Assembly (NCBI GenBank): GCA_036488875.1
Contig: DASXGW010000008.1
Span: 282,091-346,090, forward strand
DNA length: 64,000 nt
Reading direction: 5' to 3'
DNA from: Candidatus Baltobacteraceae bacterium
GTDB taxonomy: Bacteria; Vulcanimicrobiota; Vulcanimicrobiia; Vulcanimicrobiales; Vulcanimicrobiaceae
The translations under genes and the position numbers were made by a program. Within the stretch, counting starts at the first letter, position 1. Every line of letters begins with the position of its first letter. The notes beneath the pieces are model-generated. The model was not told the origin of the DNA, searched no databases, and saw only the letters and a program-made list of their open reading frames with translations. This document shows positions 9,082 to 17,792 of this stretch, one piece after another.

Positions 9082-10356
9082 ATGCCCTCGTACCTCGGCG
9101 CGCCTAGAGGCACGCAAGACTTCATTCCACCCGAATCCAGCCGCTGGATCGCGCTCGAAGCGCGCATTCACGCGCTCGCGGAGCGTTTCGGTTACGGCGA
9201 GATCCGGACGCCGACGTTCGAAGCCACCGAGCTTTTCGTGCGCGGCGTCGGCGACACGACCGACATCGTCGAAAAGGAAATGTACACGTTCGTCGATCGC
9301 GGCGAACGCAGCATGACCTTGCGTCCGGAATGGACGGCGCCCGTCGTTCGCGCCGCGCTCGAACACAATCTCTTCGGGCAAGGGCCGCTGCGGCTGTATT
9401 ACGTCGGACCGATCTTTCGCTACGAGCGCCCTCAGAAAGGGCGCTACCGGCAATCGCACCAGTTCGGCGTCGAGTGTTTTGGATTTGCCGGTGCCGAAGC
9501 CGATCTCGAAGTGATCTCGCTCGCATGGGAGCTGATCCGCGGGTACGGCATCACCGATGCGACGCTCAACGTGAACTCCATCGGCGACGACGAGTGCCGG
9601 CCGCAGTATCGCGCGGCACTGCTCGAGCACTTCCGTCCGAATCTCGAAGGCTTGAGCGAAGACTCGCGGCGCCGGTTGGAACGCAATCCCTTGCGTCTGC
9701 TCGACAGCAAAGATCCCGGCGACGAAGTCTACGTGAAAACGGCACCGACGTTCGAATCGATGCTGTGCGGCGCGTGCCGCGAACATTTCGAGACGCTCAA
9801 GTCGTATCTCGATCTCGCGGGTATTCCGTTTACCATCAATCCGCGCATCGTTCGCGGTCTGGATTATTACAATCGAACCGTTTTCGAGATCACGTCGTCG
9901 GTTCTGGGTTCGCAGAGCACGGTCTGCGGCGGCGGCCGCTACGACGGTTTGGTCAAGTCGCTCGGCGGTCCCGACGTTCCCGGAGTCGGATTCGCGCTGG
10001 GCATGGAGCGGTTTCTGATGATGCTCGAAGCGCTCGGCAGTGCCGCCGAACGTCCGCGGCGCGGCATTCAAGCCGTGGCGCTCGGTGCGCAGGCCCGAGC
10101 GGCGCTCGTACCGATCGTGGCCGAGCTGCGGCGCGTTCTCGACGTGCCGACCTTTGCGGATTATCAAGATCGCAAACTGCTAGCGCACTTGAAGCTCGCC
10201 GACCGCAACCGGGCGCGCTACGCGCTCATCGCCGGCAGCGACGAACTCGCCTCCGGCGACCTGCTGCTGCGGGACCTGGAGAATCGCACCGACAGCCGCT
10301 TGCCGCTGGGCAGCGGAAAAGACGTTGCCGCGGCCATTGTAGAAGCGATGCGGTGA
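9082..10356 (+). CDS. hisS: Histidyl-tRNA synthetase
   Basis: This class II synthetase of 424 residues charges tRNA-His. The start 'MPSYLGAPRGTQDF' matches the conserved N-terminus of the family, so the ATG at 9082 is preferred over the GTG at 9064. Motif 2 'FRYERPQKGRYRQSHQFG' carries the ATP-contacting Arg113. The histidine-A motif 'RGLDYYNRTVFE' begins at Arg258. Motif 3 is 'GGGRYDGL...GFALGMERF', and the C-terminal ~90 residues form the anticodon-binding domain. It heads a long co-directional run. Its TGA overlaps the accB start by one base (TGATG). Confidence 0.97.
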   Translation: MPSYLGAPRGTQDFIPPESSRWIALEARIHALAERFGYGEIRTPTFEATELFVRGVGDTTDIVEKEMYTFVDRGERSMTLRPEWTAPVVRAALEHNLFGQGPLRLYYVGPIFRYERPQKGRYRQSHQFGVECFGFAGAEADLEVISLAWELIRGYGITDATLNVNSIGDDECRPQYRAALLEHFRPNLEGLSEDSRRRLERNPLRLLDSKDPGDEVYVKTAPTFESMLCGACREHFETLKSYLDLAGIPFTINPRIVRGLDYYNRTVFEITSSVLGSQSTVCGGGRYDGLVKSLGGPDVPGVGFALGMERFLMMLEALGSAAERPRRGIQAVALGAQARAALVPIVAELRRVLDVPTFADYQDRKLLAHLKLADRNRARYALIAGSDELASGDLLLRDLENRTDSRLPLGSGKDVAAAIVEAMR

Positions 10357-10802
10357 TGGAAACGCCCGACCAAGACACTGCGACGCTCAAAGAGCTGCTC
10401 GCGCTCATGCACGAGCACGATCTCGACCGCTTGAAAGTCAAAGTCGGCGATGCCGTCTACGAAATCGTGCGTCGCGAACCCGCTGCGGCGGCCGTACCGG
10501 CGCCGGTTTCGAACGCGCCGGCAGCGCCGCCGGCAAACGAACCCTCGCCGGCGGCACCGGCGAACGTCAAGAAGATCGTCGCGCCCCTGACCGGCGTGTT
10601 CTACCGGTCGGCGTCGCCCGACGCGGAATCGTACGTCCAGATCGGCGATCGCGTCGAGAATGGCGACGTCGTCTGCATCCTCGAAGCGATGAAACTTTTC
10701 AACGAGATCCAAAGCGACTATAGCGGTACGATCGCGCGTATCGTTCCGGGCAACGGCGAACTCGTTTCGCAAGGTGAAGATCTGTTTTGGATAGAGCCGT
10801 AG
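10356..10802 (+). CDS. accB: Acetyl-CoA carboxylase biotin carboxyl carrier protein
   Basis: This 148-residue carrier protein of acetyl-CoA carboxylase, the first step of fatty-acid synthesis, has three parts. A short N-terminal helix region is followed by a flexible Ala/Pro-rich linker (residues ~45-70) and then a biotinyl domain. The biotin-accepting lysine is Lys113 in 'EAMKLFNE', the usual 'EAMK(M/L)' context. Length and domain order are typical. accC is not adjacent in this window. The last 16 bases overlap the start of gmhA, suggesting coupled translation. Confidence 0.95.
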   Translation: METPDQDTATLKELLALMHEHDLDRLKVKVGDAVYEIVRREPAAAAVPAPVSNAPAAPPANEPSPAAPANVKKIVAPLTGVFYRSASPDAESYVQIGDRVENGDVVCILEAMKLFNEIQSDYSGTIARIVPGNGELVSQGEDLFWIEP

Positions 10803-11389
10803 ATTATAAAGGCCCGCGGGGCTTCGACGAGCTGCTCGCCGATCGTCAAGGGATGCTCGATCCTCCGCACTATCGCGAACAAGTCGCCGCTATCGCCGAC
10901 GCGCTCGTGACCGCTTTTCGCGCGGGGAAGAAGGTGTTGTGGTGCGGCAACGGCGGCAGTGCCGCCGAGGCGCAGCACATGTCGGCCGAACTTTCGGGCC
11001 GCTATTTGCGCGAGCGGCCGGGGCTCAATAGCGAAGCGCTCTCGGTCAACACGTCGACGTTGACGTGCATCGGCAACGATTATGGTTACGAACGCATCTT
11101 CGAGCGTCAAGTCGAAGCGTTTGCGCAGCCCGGCGACGTGGTGATCGGCTTGACGACCAGCGGCGAGTCGCGCAACATCGTGCTCGCGCTGGAAGCCGCG
11201 CGCCGGCGGGGCGCCGTCGCGATCGCATTTACCGGCAACGGCGGGGGCACCGTCGCTACGGTCGCGGATCTGTCGCTCGTCGGTCCCAACGGCTACGCGG
11301 CAATCGTGCAAGAGGTGCATCAGGTTATGGCGCACATCGTCTGCGATCTCGTCGAGCAAAAGCTGATCTTTGAGGATGGATTGGCGTGA
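10787..11389 (+). CDS. gmhA: Phosphoheptose isomerase (SIS domain)
   Basis: GmhA converts sedoheptulose 7-phosphate to D-glycero-D-manno-heptose 7-phosphate, the first step toward ADP-heptose for the lipopolysaccharide core. The 200-residue frame starts at a TTG inside accB; an ATG at 10853 would give a shorter N-terminus. The SIS core shows 'CGNGGSAAEAQHMSAEL' with the zinc-ligand His and Glu, 'LTTSGES' for phosphate binding, and 'VQEVHQVMAHIV' with the conserved Gln and His. The kinase and nucleotidyltransferase of the same pathway follow immediately; gmhB, the phosphatase, is not in the window. Confidence 0.93.
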   Translation: MDRAVDYKGPRGFDELLADRQGMLDPPHYREQVAAIADALVTAFRAGKKVLWCGNGGSAAEAQHMSAELSGRYLRERPGLNSEALSVNTSTLTCIGNDYGYERIFERQVEAFAQPGDVVIGLTTSGESRNIVLALEAARRRGAVAIAFTGNGGGTVATVADLSLVGPNGYAAIVQEVHQVMAHIVCDLVEQKLIFEDGLA

Positions 11390-12363
11390 GCGGGTTTCTC
11401 GCCCAAGCGCAGGCCGTCTTCCGGAGGGCGCGCGGGCGGAAGGTGCTGGTCGTCGGCGATCTCATGATCGACGAGTGGATTTGGGGAACGGTGACGCGCA
11501 TCTCGCCCGAAGCGCCGGTACCCGTCGTCGCCGTAAGCGATCATTCGTTCACCCTGGGCGGCGCCGGCAACGTTGCCAACAACCTGCGCGCGCTCAACGT
11601 CCGCGTCGCGTTCGCGGGTACGGTAGGCGACGACGATTACGGCCGGCACGTGCGCGGGCTCCTTCGCGATCAGGACGTCGACGAAAGCGGTGTCTTCACC
11701 CTGCAAGGCCGTCCGACGACGCGCAAAACGCGGGTCGTCGCGCACAATCAGCAAGTGGTGCGGGCGGATTGGGAGAGCATCGTGCCGCTCAACGGCGTCA
11801 AACGCAAAGATTTCGCCGCGTACGTCCGCGAGCGCGCGGCGCATAGCGATGCGGTGATCTTGAGCGATTACGCCAAGGGACTGCTGTCGCGCGAGGTCGT
11901 GGAAGCCGCGCTCGAAGCGCCGCTCGTGCTCGCCGATCCGAAACCTCAGAATCTCGAGATGTTCGCCGGCGTCACGTGCGTCGCGCCCAACGTTCACGAG
12001 GCGGAGATCGCCAGCGGCGTCAACATCGTCGACGACAAATCGCTCGAGTCCGCGGGCGTCCGGCTGCTGCGCCGGCTGAAGTGCCGGTACGTCGTGATCA
12101 CGCGCGGCGAACACGGCATGGCGTTGTTCGGAAGAAACGGCGAACGCCTTTCGGTTCCGTCGGTCGCGCACACGGTCTACGACGTAAGCGGCGCCGGCGA
12201 CACGGTGATCGCGACGCTCGGCGTCGCGCTGTCGACCGGAGCGACGATCAAGGCCTCGATGATGCTTGCCAACTATGCGGCGGGCGCGGTCGTCGAAAAA
12301 CTCGGAACCGCTACCGCTTCGCCGCGCGAAATCCTTGCGCTGGTGCGTCATGCTCGACCGTAA
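11386..12363 (+). CDS. hldE1: D-beta-D-heptose 7-phosphate kinase (HldE domain I)
   Basis: This PfkB/ribokinase-family kinase of 325 residues corresponds to the N-terminal half of HldE/RfaE. It phosphorylates heptose 7-phosphate at C1. Visible features are 'GGAGNVANNLRAL' near residue 60 and the catalytic 'VSGAGDTV' with base Asp272. The GTG start overlaps the gmhA stop (GTGA). In many Proteobacteria the kinase and adenylyltransferase are one protein; here they are two frames that overlap by 14 bases. Confidence 0.93.
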   Translation: MSGFLAQAQAVFRRARGRKVLVVGDLMIDEWIWGTVTRISPEAPVPVVAVSDHSFTLGGAGNVANNLRALNVRVAFAGTVGDDDYGRHVRGLLRDQDVDESGVFTLQGRPTTRKTRVVAHNQQVVRADWESIVPLNGVKRKDFAAYVRERAAHSDAVILSDYAKGLLSREVVEAALEAPLVLADPKPQNLEMFAGVTCVAPNVHEAEIASGVNIVDDKSLESAGVRLLRRLKCRYVVITRGEHGMALFGRNGERLSVPSVAHTVYDVSGAGDTVIATLGVALSTGATIKASMMLANYAAGAVVEKLGTATASPREILALVRHARP

Positions 12364-12853
12364 TTTCTTCGGGCAGCTGCTGTCGTGGGACGAAGCCGCG
12401 GCGTTTCGCAAAGAGCTGGGCGCCGAAGGCAAGCAAGTCGTTTTTACGAACGGCTGCTTCGACGTACTGCACGCCGGCCACGTCGAGTATCTGGCGTGGG
12501 CGCGCGCTCAAGGCGACGCGCTGGTCGTGGGGCTGAACGAAGACGAGTCGGTGCGACGCCTCAAAGGCGAACGGCGTCCGATCGTACCGTTCGCGGATCG
12601 CGCGAAGACGCTATTGGCGCTGCGCAGCGTCGACGCCGTCGTCGGCTTCGGCGAGTCGACGCCGGAAGCGCTGCTCGATCGCATTCGCCCCGACGTTCAC
12701 GTCAAGAGCGACCAATATAGCCCCGACGAGCTCCCCGAACGAACCGTCGTGCTCGCGCACGGCGGGCGCATCGCGCTCGCGCCGCACGTCGCAGGACGAA
12801 GCACGACCGACGTTATCGCTTCGATCATCGATGCGTATAGCCGTCACAGCTAA
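12350..12853 (+). CDS. hldE2: D-glycero-beta-D-manno-heptose 1-phosphate adenylyltransferase (HldE domain II)
   Basis: This nucleotidyltransferase-fold protein of 167 residues makes ADP-heptose from heptose 1-phosphate and ATP. The signature 'TNGCFDVLHAGHVEYL' contains the HxGH motif at His41-His44, and 'GLNEDESVRRLKGERRP' follows. The frame is open further upstream inside the kinase gene, but the ATG at 12350 gives the expected family start. It corresponds to the C-terminal half of fused HldE. It overlaps the kinase by 14 bases and the next gene by 23 bases. Confidence 0.93.
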   Translation: MLDRNFFGQLLSWDEAAAFRKELGAEGKQVVFTNGCFDVLHAGHVEYLAWARAQGDALVVGLNEDESVRRLKGERRPIVPFADRAKTLLALRSVDAVVGFGESTPEALLDRIRPDVHVKSDQYSPDELPERTVVLAHGGRIALAPHVAGRSTTDVIASIIDAYSRHS

Positions 12854-14045
12854 CGGGCCGGGCGAAGTCGCCGGCTGGCTGCGTCCGCTGCTGCGTTCGC
12901 TCTACGGACGCGCGCCGGAGACCGACGCACACGTTTTTCTGGTTCCCGACGAGTACGCGACCGGCTTCGAGGCGCAGACCGTCAAGTCGCTGTTTCCACA
13001 GGCGCACGTCTACGATCCGAAATCCTACGTGCGCTTTGCGCTCGGCCGCCACGTCGAAGGCGTTCCGAACGACGTCGACGTCGTGCTGTATATCGGCGGC
13101 GATCTGCTGCACGCCGCCCGCGTGCACTCGCGACTCAAAGGAAAGGCCGCGACCTACAAGTTCTCGCGGCCGCGCTATCGCAATCTCTTCGAGCGCGCGT
13201 TTGCCGTCGACGAACGCAACGTCGAGCAGCTTACCGGCTGGGGAACGCCCAGCGACCGCATCGTGCGCGTCGGGAACTTGGCGATCGACGGTGCGCTGCT
13301 CGAGGCCAGCGCCCCGGTCGAACCGGGAACGCCCGACGACGGCATCTTGATCATGCCGGGATCGCGCCCGTACGAGGTCGCCAATCTCGTGCCGTTTTAC
13401 TTCACCGCCGCGCTGCGCATCTTGCGCGAGCGCCCCGGTTTGCCGATCGCGTTCGGCATCTCGCCGTTTACGCCACGCGACAAGCTGCGTGCCGCGATCG
13501 AGCGCGGCGGCGATCCGCGCGTGTTCTCACGGCGCGGCCGGTTGACCGCCGCGCACGGACAGACGTTCGTCGAATCACTCGAAGGCGACGTTCGCATCCC
13601 GGTGGTCAGTAACGCTCTCGCCGCCGCAACGCGCGCGCGCTTGGTGCTCACGATTCCCGGAACCAAGACGATCGAACTCGCGGTACTCGGCAAGCCGGCG
13701 ATCACGATCACGCCGCTCAACGCGCCGGAAATCGTCACGTTTAACGGTCCGCTGACGTATCTCGATCGCATTCCGCTGGTCGGCGTTCCGCTCAAACGTG
13801 CGGTCGCCGTGGCCCTGTCGAAGCGCTTCGAATACCACACCCAGCCCAACATCGACGCGGGCGACATGCTCGTTCGCGAAGTGCACGGCACCATCACGCC
13901 CGGCCGTATCGCGCGCATCGCGCTGGAACGCTACGACGACGCGGCGTGGATCGCGTCGATCGGAAGCCGGCTATCAGAACTGTACCGTCAACACGCCGGT
14001 GCCGCCGACCGCATGGCGGGCGAGCTGCTCGCACTAGCCGCATGA
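12831..14045 (+). CDS. LpxB-related glycosyltransferase-fold protein
   Basis: This 404-residue protein resembles lipid-A-disaccharide synthase (GT19, GT-B fold). The N-terminus reads 'TANGPGEVAGWLRPLL' where canonical LpxB has a 'GExSGD' loop, the pattern of the LpxB-related proteins of unknown substrate. Other LpxB-like parts are 'YIGGDLLHAARV', 'MPGSRPYEVANLVPF' and 'IPGTKTIELAVLGKPAI' (a 'PGT-T-E' nucleotide-sugar site). No lpxA, lpxC or lpxD lies nearby; it sits between ADP-heptose synthesis and the glycosyltransferases. A role in glycolipid assembly is likely, but synthesis of lipid A disaccharide itself is unproven. Confidence 0.7.
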   Translation: MRIAVTANGPGEVAGWLRPLLRSLYGRAPETDAHVFLVPDEYATGFEAQTVKSLFPQAHVYDPKSYVRFALGRHVEGVPNDVDVVLYIGGDLLHAARVHSRLKGKAATYKFSRPRYRNLFERAFAVDERNVEQLTGWGTPSDRIVRVGNLAIDGALLEASAPVEPGTPDDGILIMPGSRPYEVANLVPFYFTAALRILRERPGLPIAFGISPFTPRDKLRAAIERGGDPRVFSRRGRLTAAHGQTFVESLEGDVRIPVVSNALAAATRARLVLTIPGTKTIELAVLGKPAITITPLNAPEIVTFNGPLTYLDRIPLVGVPLKRAVAVALSKRFEYHTQPNIDAGDMLVREVHGTITPGRIARIALERYDDAAWIASIGSRLSELYRQHAGAADRMAGELLALAA

Positions 14046-14935
14046 CGCCCCAAGTCTCCGTCGTCATTGCGACGAAGGATCGCGCCCGCTATCTCGAGCG
14101 CGCGCTCGGTTCGCTCGCGCGGCAGAAAGAGGCGCCGCCGTTCGACGTCATCGTCGTCGACAACGGGTCGAGCGACGATACGCCGCAGGTCGTCGCCCGC
14201 GCGAACGAAACGTCAGGCGTCGCCGTGCGCTACGAGCGCGAACCCGAACCCAATCGCGGCAAGGCGCGCAATCGCGCCATCGCGGTTGCGACCGGCGACG
14301 TCGTCGTCTTTTGCGACGACGACGTGCAAGCGCCCCCGACCTGGGTGGCGGCACACGCGCGCGCGCACGCGCCCGGCGAACCGGCGGTCGTCGACGGCCC
14401 GATTCTCAACGTCGCGTCGTACGACGATCGTCCCAAACCGCGGTTCACGAACTACTCGCGCGCGTTTCTGTGCACGTGCAACGCGTCGGTGCCGCGCCGT
14501 GCGCTCGCGGCAACGGGCGCGTTCGACGAAAGCTTCAACCTGTACGGCTGGGAAGACACCGAGCTGGGCGTACGCCTGCGCGAAGCCGGCCTTGTGTGGA
14601 GATTCGCGTGGGATGCGTATATTTGGCACATCAAGCCGCCGAACGAAAACACCATCGAGGTCGAGGCGCGCAAGGCTTTCGAGAAGGCGCGCATGGCCGG
14701 GCGCTTTCTGATGAAGCACCCTTCGCGGCGCGCGCGCTTGGCGACCGGCGCGCACCCCGCGAACGTTTTGCGCGGCCGTTTTCTAACGCCCGAAGCGCTT
14801 CTCACCTTGTACGCCGGCGTTGCGACGGCCGAGCGCATTCCCGGCTGGCTTCGTGCGTTCGCTCGAACGCAGTTTCTCGACGGCGTCTACACGCGCGAGC
14901 TGGTGCGCTCGATCCGCGGAAACGATGAGCCCTAA
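14042..14935 (+). CDS. GT2-family glycosyltransferase (first of three)
   Basis: This GT-A-fold transferase of 297 residues has the N-terminal nucleotide-binding strand 'VSVVIATKDRARYL', then 'VVDNGSSDDTP', the metal-binding acidic cluster 'FCDDDVQAP', and the acceptor-side 'GWEDTELGVRL' typical of GT2 enzymes. The start ATG overlaps the previous stop (ATGA). The open frame extends further upstream but only as a shadow of the LpxB-like gene. The C-terminal ~80 basic residues may associate with the membrane. The sugar and acceptor are not determinable; context suggests lipopolysaccharide core or O-chain assembly. Confidence 0.85.
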   Translation: MTPQVSVVIATKDRARYLERALGSLARQKEAPPFDVIVVDNGSSDDTPQVVARANETSGVAVRYEREPEPNRGKARNRAIAVATGDVVVFCDDDVQAPPTWVAAHARAHAPGEPAVVDGPILNVASYDDRPKPRFTNYSRAFLCTCNASVPRRALAATGAFDESFNLYGWEDTELGVRLREAGLVWRFAWDAYIWHIKPPNENTIEVEARKAFEKARMAGRFLMKHPSRRARLATGAHPANVLRGRFLTPEALLTLYAGVATAERIPGWLRAFARTQFLDGVYTRELVRSIRGNDEP

Positions 14936-14938
14936 TCC

Positions 14939-15922
14939 GTGCGAGCGCTTTTGTATTGTGCCGGCGGCGGGATCGGCGACTCGCTGGTGGCCTCGGTGGT
15001 CGCCCGCGCGCTGCATCAAAAATACGAGGTGGTCGACGCGCTCACGCTGCCGGGACACCGCGCGACGCTCGAGCGCGTGCCCGACGTCGACGGCGTTCTG
15101 GCAGACGACGGTGAACCCGAGCGTGCGCTGGCGGACGCGCTCTCGCTGCGTTCCTACGATCTCTGCGTCGTCACTTGGGCGACGTCGCGCACCGCGCGAG
15201 TTCCGCAGCTCGCGCGCATTCCCGTGCGCGTCGGTCAAGCGCGGCGTATCTACTCGTTTCGGTTTACCCAAGCCGTACCGATTCGCAGCGAGACCGGGGA
15301 CGTGACCTCGCACTGGAGCGACATTCTGCTCGACTACGCACGCGCGGCCGGCTGCGATACGCCCGATCGCGCCTATCGCTTCGCGCCGACCGCTCAGGAT
15401 GAGGAAGAAGCTCGCGCCATTGCAGACGAAAACTTCGTCATCCTCAATCCGTGTAATGCGGTTGCGAGCAAACGCGGCATTTGGCCCGTCGAAGGCTGGG
15501 TAAAGTTGGCGTTGCAGCTGCAAGATCGGTTTGGGGGGCGCGTGCTGGTCAGCGGGTCTCCCGCCGACGCACCGATCGCCGATGCCGTCGAGAGCGCGGC
15601 GCATCGCGACACCATCGTCTCCATTGCTGGGGAGCTCGGTATCGGCGCGTTCGGCGCGCTGGCCAAACGCGCGCGCGGATTCGTCGGCATCACGACGGGA
15701 TCGATGCACGTCGCCGCGGCGGTGGGATGTCCGACCGTTGGAATCTTTCCGTTTCAAACCGACTATCCCGATCGATGGGCGCCGCTGGGAGCGCGAACCG
15801 CGGTCGTGCGGCCGTCGTATCCATGTCATAAAGGCGACACGAAGGAAAACTGCCGCGACTACGCCTGCGTCGCGAGCCTCGAGGTCACGCGCATCGTCGC
15901 CGCCGCGGAAAGCATCCTGTGA
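14939..15922 (+). CDS. GT9-family heptosyltransferase-like protein (first of two)
   Basis: This GT-B-fold protein of 327 residues of the ADP-heptose:LPS heptosyltransferase family starts at a GTG three bases after the preceding stop. It has the N-terminal 'GGGIGDSLVASVVARAL' and the C-terminal donor site 'GITTGSMHVAAAVGCPTVGIF', the GT9 pattern 'D/T-(S/T)-G-xx-H-(I/V)-A-A-A-x-(G/N)'. The usual Asp before the S/T-G pair is replaced (Gly-Ile-Thr-Thr-Gly). Proximity to gmhA and hldE supports ADP-heptose as donor. The next gene's ATG overlaps its stop (TGATG). Confidence 0.85.
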   Translation: MRALLYCAGGGIGDSLVASVVARALHQKYEVVDALTLPGHRATLERVPDVDGVLADDGEPERALADALSLRSYDLCVVTWATSRTARVPQLARIPVRVGQARRIYSFRFTQAVPIRSETGDVTSHWSDILLDYARAAGCDTPDRAYRFAPTAQDEEEARAIADENFVILNPCNAVASKRGIWPVEGWVKLALQLQDRFGGRVLVSGSPADAPIADAVESAAHRDTIVSIAGELGIGAFGALAKRARGFVGITTGSMHVAAAVGCPTVGIFPFQTDYPDRWAPLGARTAVVRPSYPCHKGDTKENCRDYACVASLEVTRIVAAAESIL

Positions 15923-16815
15923 TGCGCGCGACGATTCAGCTCTGTACCTATAACCGCGCGGCGCTGCTCGAGCGCGTGCTCGACGCGTGCTTCGAGCAGA
16001 CGATCCCCGAGCGATCGTACGAAGTCGTGCTGGTCAACGACGGATCGACCGACGATACGCCGGCCGTCATCGAGCGGGCGCGCGACCGCGCGAACTGCCG
16101 GTTCGTCGTCGTCGATCAGGCCAACGCGGGGTTGGCAAAAGGACGCAACGCCGGCATCGCGCGCGCGAGCGGCGAGCGGATCGTCTTCATCGACGACGAC
16201 GTCCTGCCGCTGCCGACGTTCTTGGAAGAACATCTGCGCTCGCACGCGTCCCATCCGCAGGCCATCGTGCGCGGCGGGGCGATCAACGTCGAGAGCTTCG
16301 ACGACTTACCGCCGCCCCTGTGGACGATCAAGAACTATAGCGGCAACTACTTTTGGACGACCAACGTGTCGGTGCCGTTAGCGACGATGCGCGGCATCGG
16401 CGGATTCAACGAAACCTTTTCCGAGTACGGATGGGAAGACATCGACGTCGGGCTGCGCTTGCGCGCGCGCGGCGTGAAGGCGGTGTTCAATCCCAAAGCG
16501 CTGGCGTATCATTTCAAGCCGCGTCTGCGCGCGCGCGACGTCGAGAAGATGATTCGCCAAGCGCGAGCGCAGGCGCGCACCGCCGTGGTGCTCGTGGGTT
16601 TGCATCCGCACTGGCGCGCCTACCTCACGACGGGAATCAATCCGGCGCAACGGGGCGCGCACGCGCTGTTCGGCCGTCTGAGCAGCGAACGCCGATTGCG
16701 GGCGCGCCTGGGAGATCTTTCGTCGGATCGCGTTCTGACCCCGCGCGAGGAACGCGCCGCGCGCGCCCTCGCCGCGCAAGCGTATTTCGACGAAATCGAA
16801 CGCGCCTTGAAGTGA
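15922..16815 (+). CDS. GT2-family glycosyltransferase (second of three)
   Basis: This GT-A-fold transferase of about 297 residues shows 'TIQLCTYNRAALLERVL', 'LVNDGSTDDTP', the metal-binding 'FIDDDVLPLP' and 'GWEDIDVGLRL'. It resembles the GT2 proteins encoded before and after it, especially in the 'Y-G-W-E-D' segment, which suggests that they arose by duplication. A GTG at 15919 is an equally possible start. It lies between two GT9 genes, with coupled junctions on both sides. Confidence 0.85.
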   Translation: MRATIQLCTYNRAALLERVLDACFEQTIPERSYEVVLVNDGSTDDTPAVIERARDRANCRFVVVDQANAGLAKGRNAGIARASGERIVFIDDDVLPLPTFLEEHLRSHASHPQAIVRGGAINVESFDDLPPPLWTIKNYSGNYFWTTNVSVPLATMRGIGGFNETFSEYGWEDIDVGLRLRARGVKAVFNPKALAYHFKPRLRARDVEKMIRQARAQARTAVVLVGLHPHWRAYLTTGINPAQRGAHALFGRLSSERRLRARLGDLSSDRVLTPREERAARALAAQAYFDEIERALK

Positions 16816-17792
16816 AAATTCTTCTGTCGCGCACCGATCGCATCGGCGACTTGATTCTGTCGACGCCGGCGATTGCAACGGTTCGCGCCTCGTTCCCCGA
16901 CGCTCACGTCACGATGGTGACGAGTCCGTATAACGGCATCGTGATGGAGCGCAACGACGACGTCGACGAACTCGCCGTGCTCCCGCGTGAGGTACGTCCC
17001 GCGACGTTCGGTGAAGCCCGCAAAGGATACGACATCGCGATCGCGCTGGCGCCGCGTGCGGTCGACCTGCAGCTGGTCGGCGCGACGCGCGCGCCGCTGC
17101 GGGTCGGCTACACGTACGAGCGTCGATGGGTCGCGCGCCTCACCGCGCCGCTTTACGTCAATCGTCTGATGGTGTCGGAGGCCGATCCCGACCTCAGCGA
17201 TCGCTTTCCGCAACGCGTCGTCCGTCACGAAGTCGTGCAGCTGCTCGATCTGGTCGGATTGGCCGGCGCGCACGACCGCGTCGAAGCGCTGCGGCTGGAC
17301 TTGATCGAGGACGATCGTGCCGTCGCCCGCGAGCTGCCGCGCGATCCGATCGTCCTCCATCTCGGCATGCGATGGTTCAGCGGTGGAAGCACCCTGGAAA
17401 GCACGCTGGCGCTGGTGGAGCGGCTTGCGGCGCTGCGGCCGCTGGTCATCACCTGTGCGGCCGAGTGCGAGGAGTTCGCCGCGTACTTCGAGGGCAGCCC
17501 GCACGTCGCGGCCTTCCTGCGGGGACTCCCGTTTCATCAGTGGGCCGCGGTCTTCGAGCGTGCCGGTGCCGTCGTCACCGTCGATACCGGTGCGACTCAT
17601 GTCGCAAGCGCCGTGCAGAGGCCCTTGGTCGTGGCTTTCGAACATCGGTTCTTCCGCCTGAACTCGCAAGAGTGGGCGCCGTACGGCGTGCCGCACGTCC
17701 TCGTTCGCAAACCCGTCACTGCGGAGGACGAGTCCCTCGCGCGATTTCGGGACGAAATCGTCACCGGCGTTGTGCAATTATTAGATGCTTGA
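16812..17792 (+). CDS. GT9-family heptosyltransferase-like protein (second of two)
   Basis: This 326-residue GT9-family protein starts at a GTG that overlaps the previous stop (GTGA). It has the N-terminal 'LLSRTDRIGDLILSTPAI', a textbook heptosyltransferase beginning, and the donor site 'VTVDTGATHVASAVQRPLV', which retains the D-T-G-A-T-H core. It is better conserved at the donor site than its neighbour at 14939. It probably adds a heptose or related sugar to the lipopolysaccharide core on the cytoplasmic face. The open frame upstream of 16812 is a shadow. Confidence 0.87.
   Translation: MKILLSRTDRIGDLILSTPAIATVRASFPDAHVTMVTSPYNGIVMERNDDVDELAVLPREVRPATFGEARKGYDIAIALAPRAVDLQLVGATRAPLRVGYTYERRWVARLTAPLYVNRLMVSEADPDLSDRFPQRVVRHEVVQLLDLVGLAGAHDRVEALRLDLIEDDRAVARELPRDPIVLHLGMRWFSGGSTLESTLALVERLAALRPLVITCAAECEEFAAYFEGSPHVAAFLRGLPFHQWAAVFERAGAVVTVDTGATHVASAVQRPLVVAFEHRFFRLNSQEWAPYGVPHVLVRKPVTAEDESLARFRDEIVTGVVQLLDA

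Noticed and set aside
9046..10167. Upstream extension of the minus-strand membrane glycosyltransferase across most of hisS
   Set aside because: The frame is open for more than 1 kb only because the high-GC hisS gene lacks antisense stops in that phase. The sequence there is Arg/Gln/Glu-rich with no domain, and the protein-like part begins at 9045.
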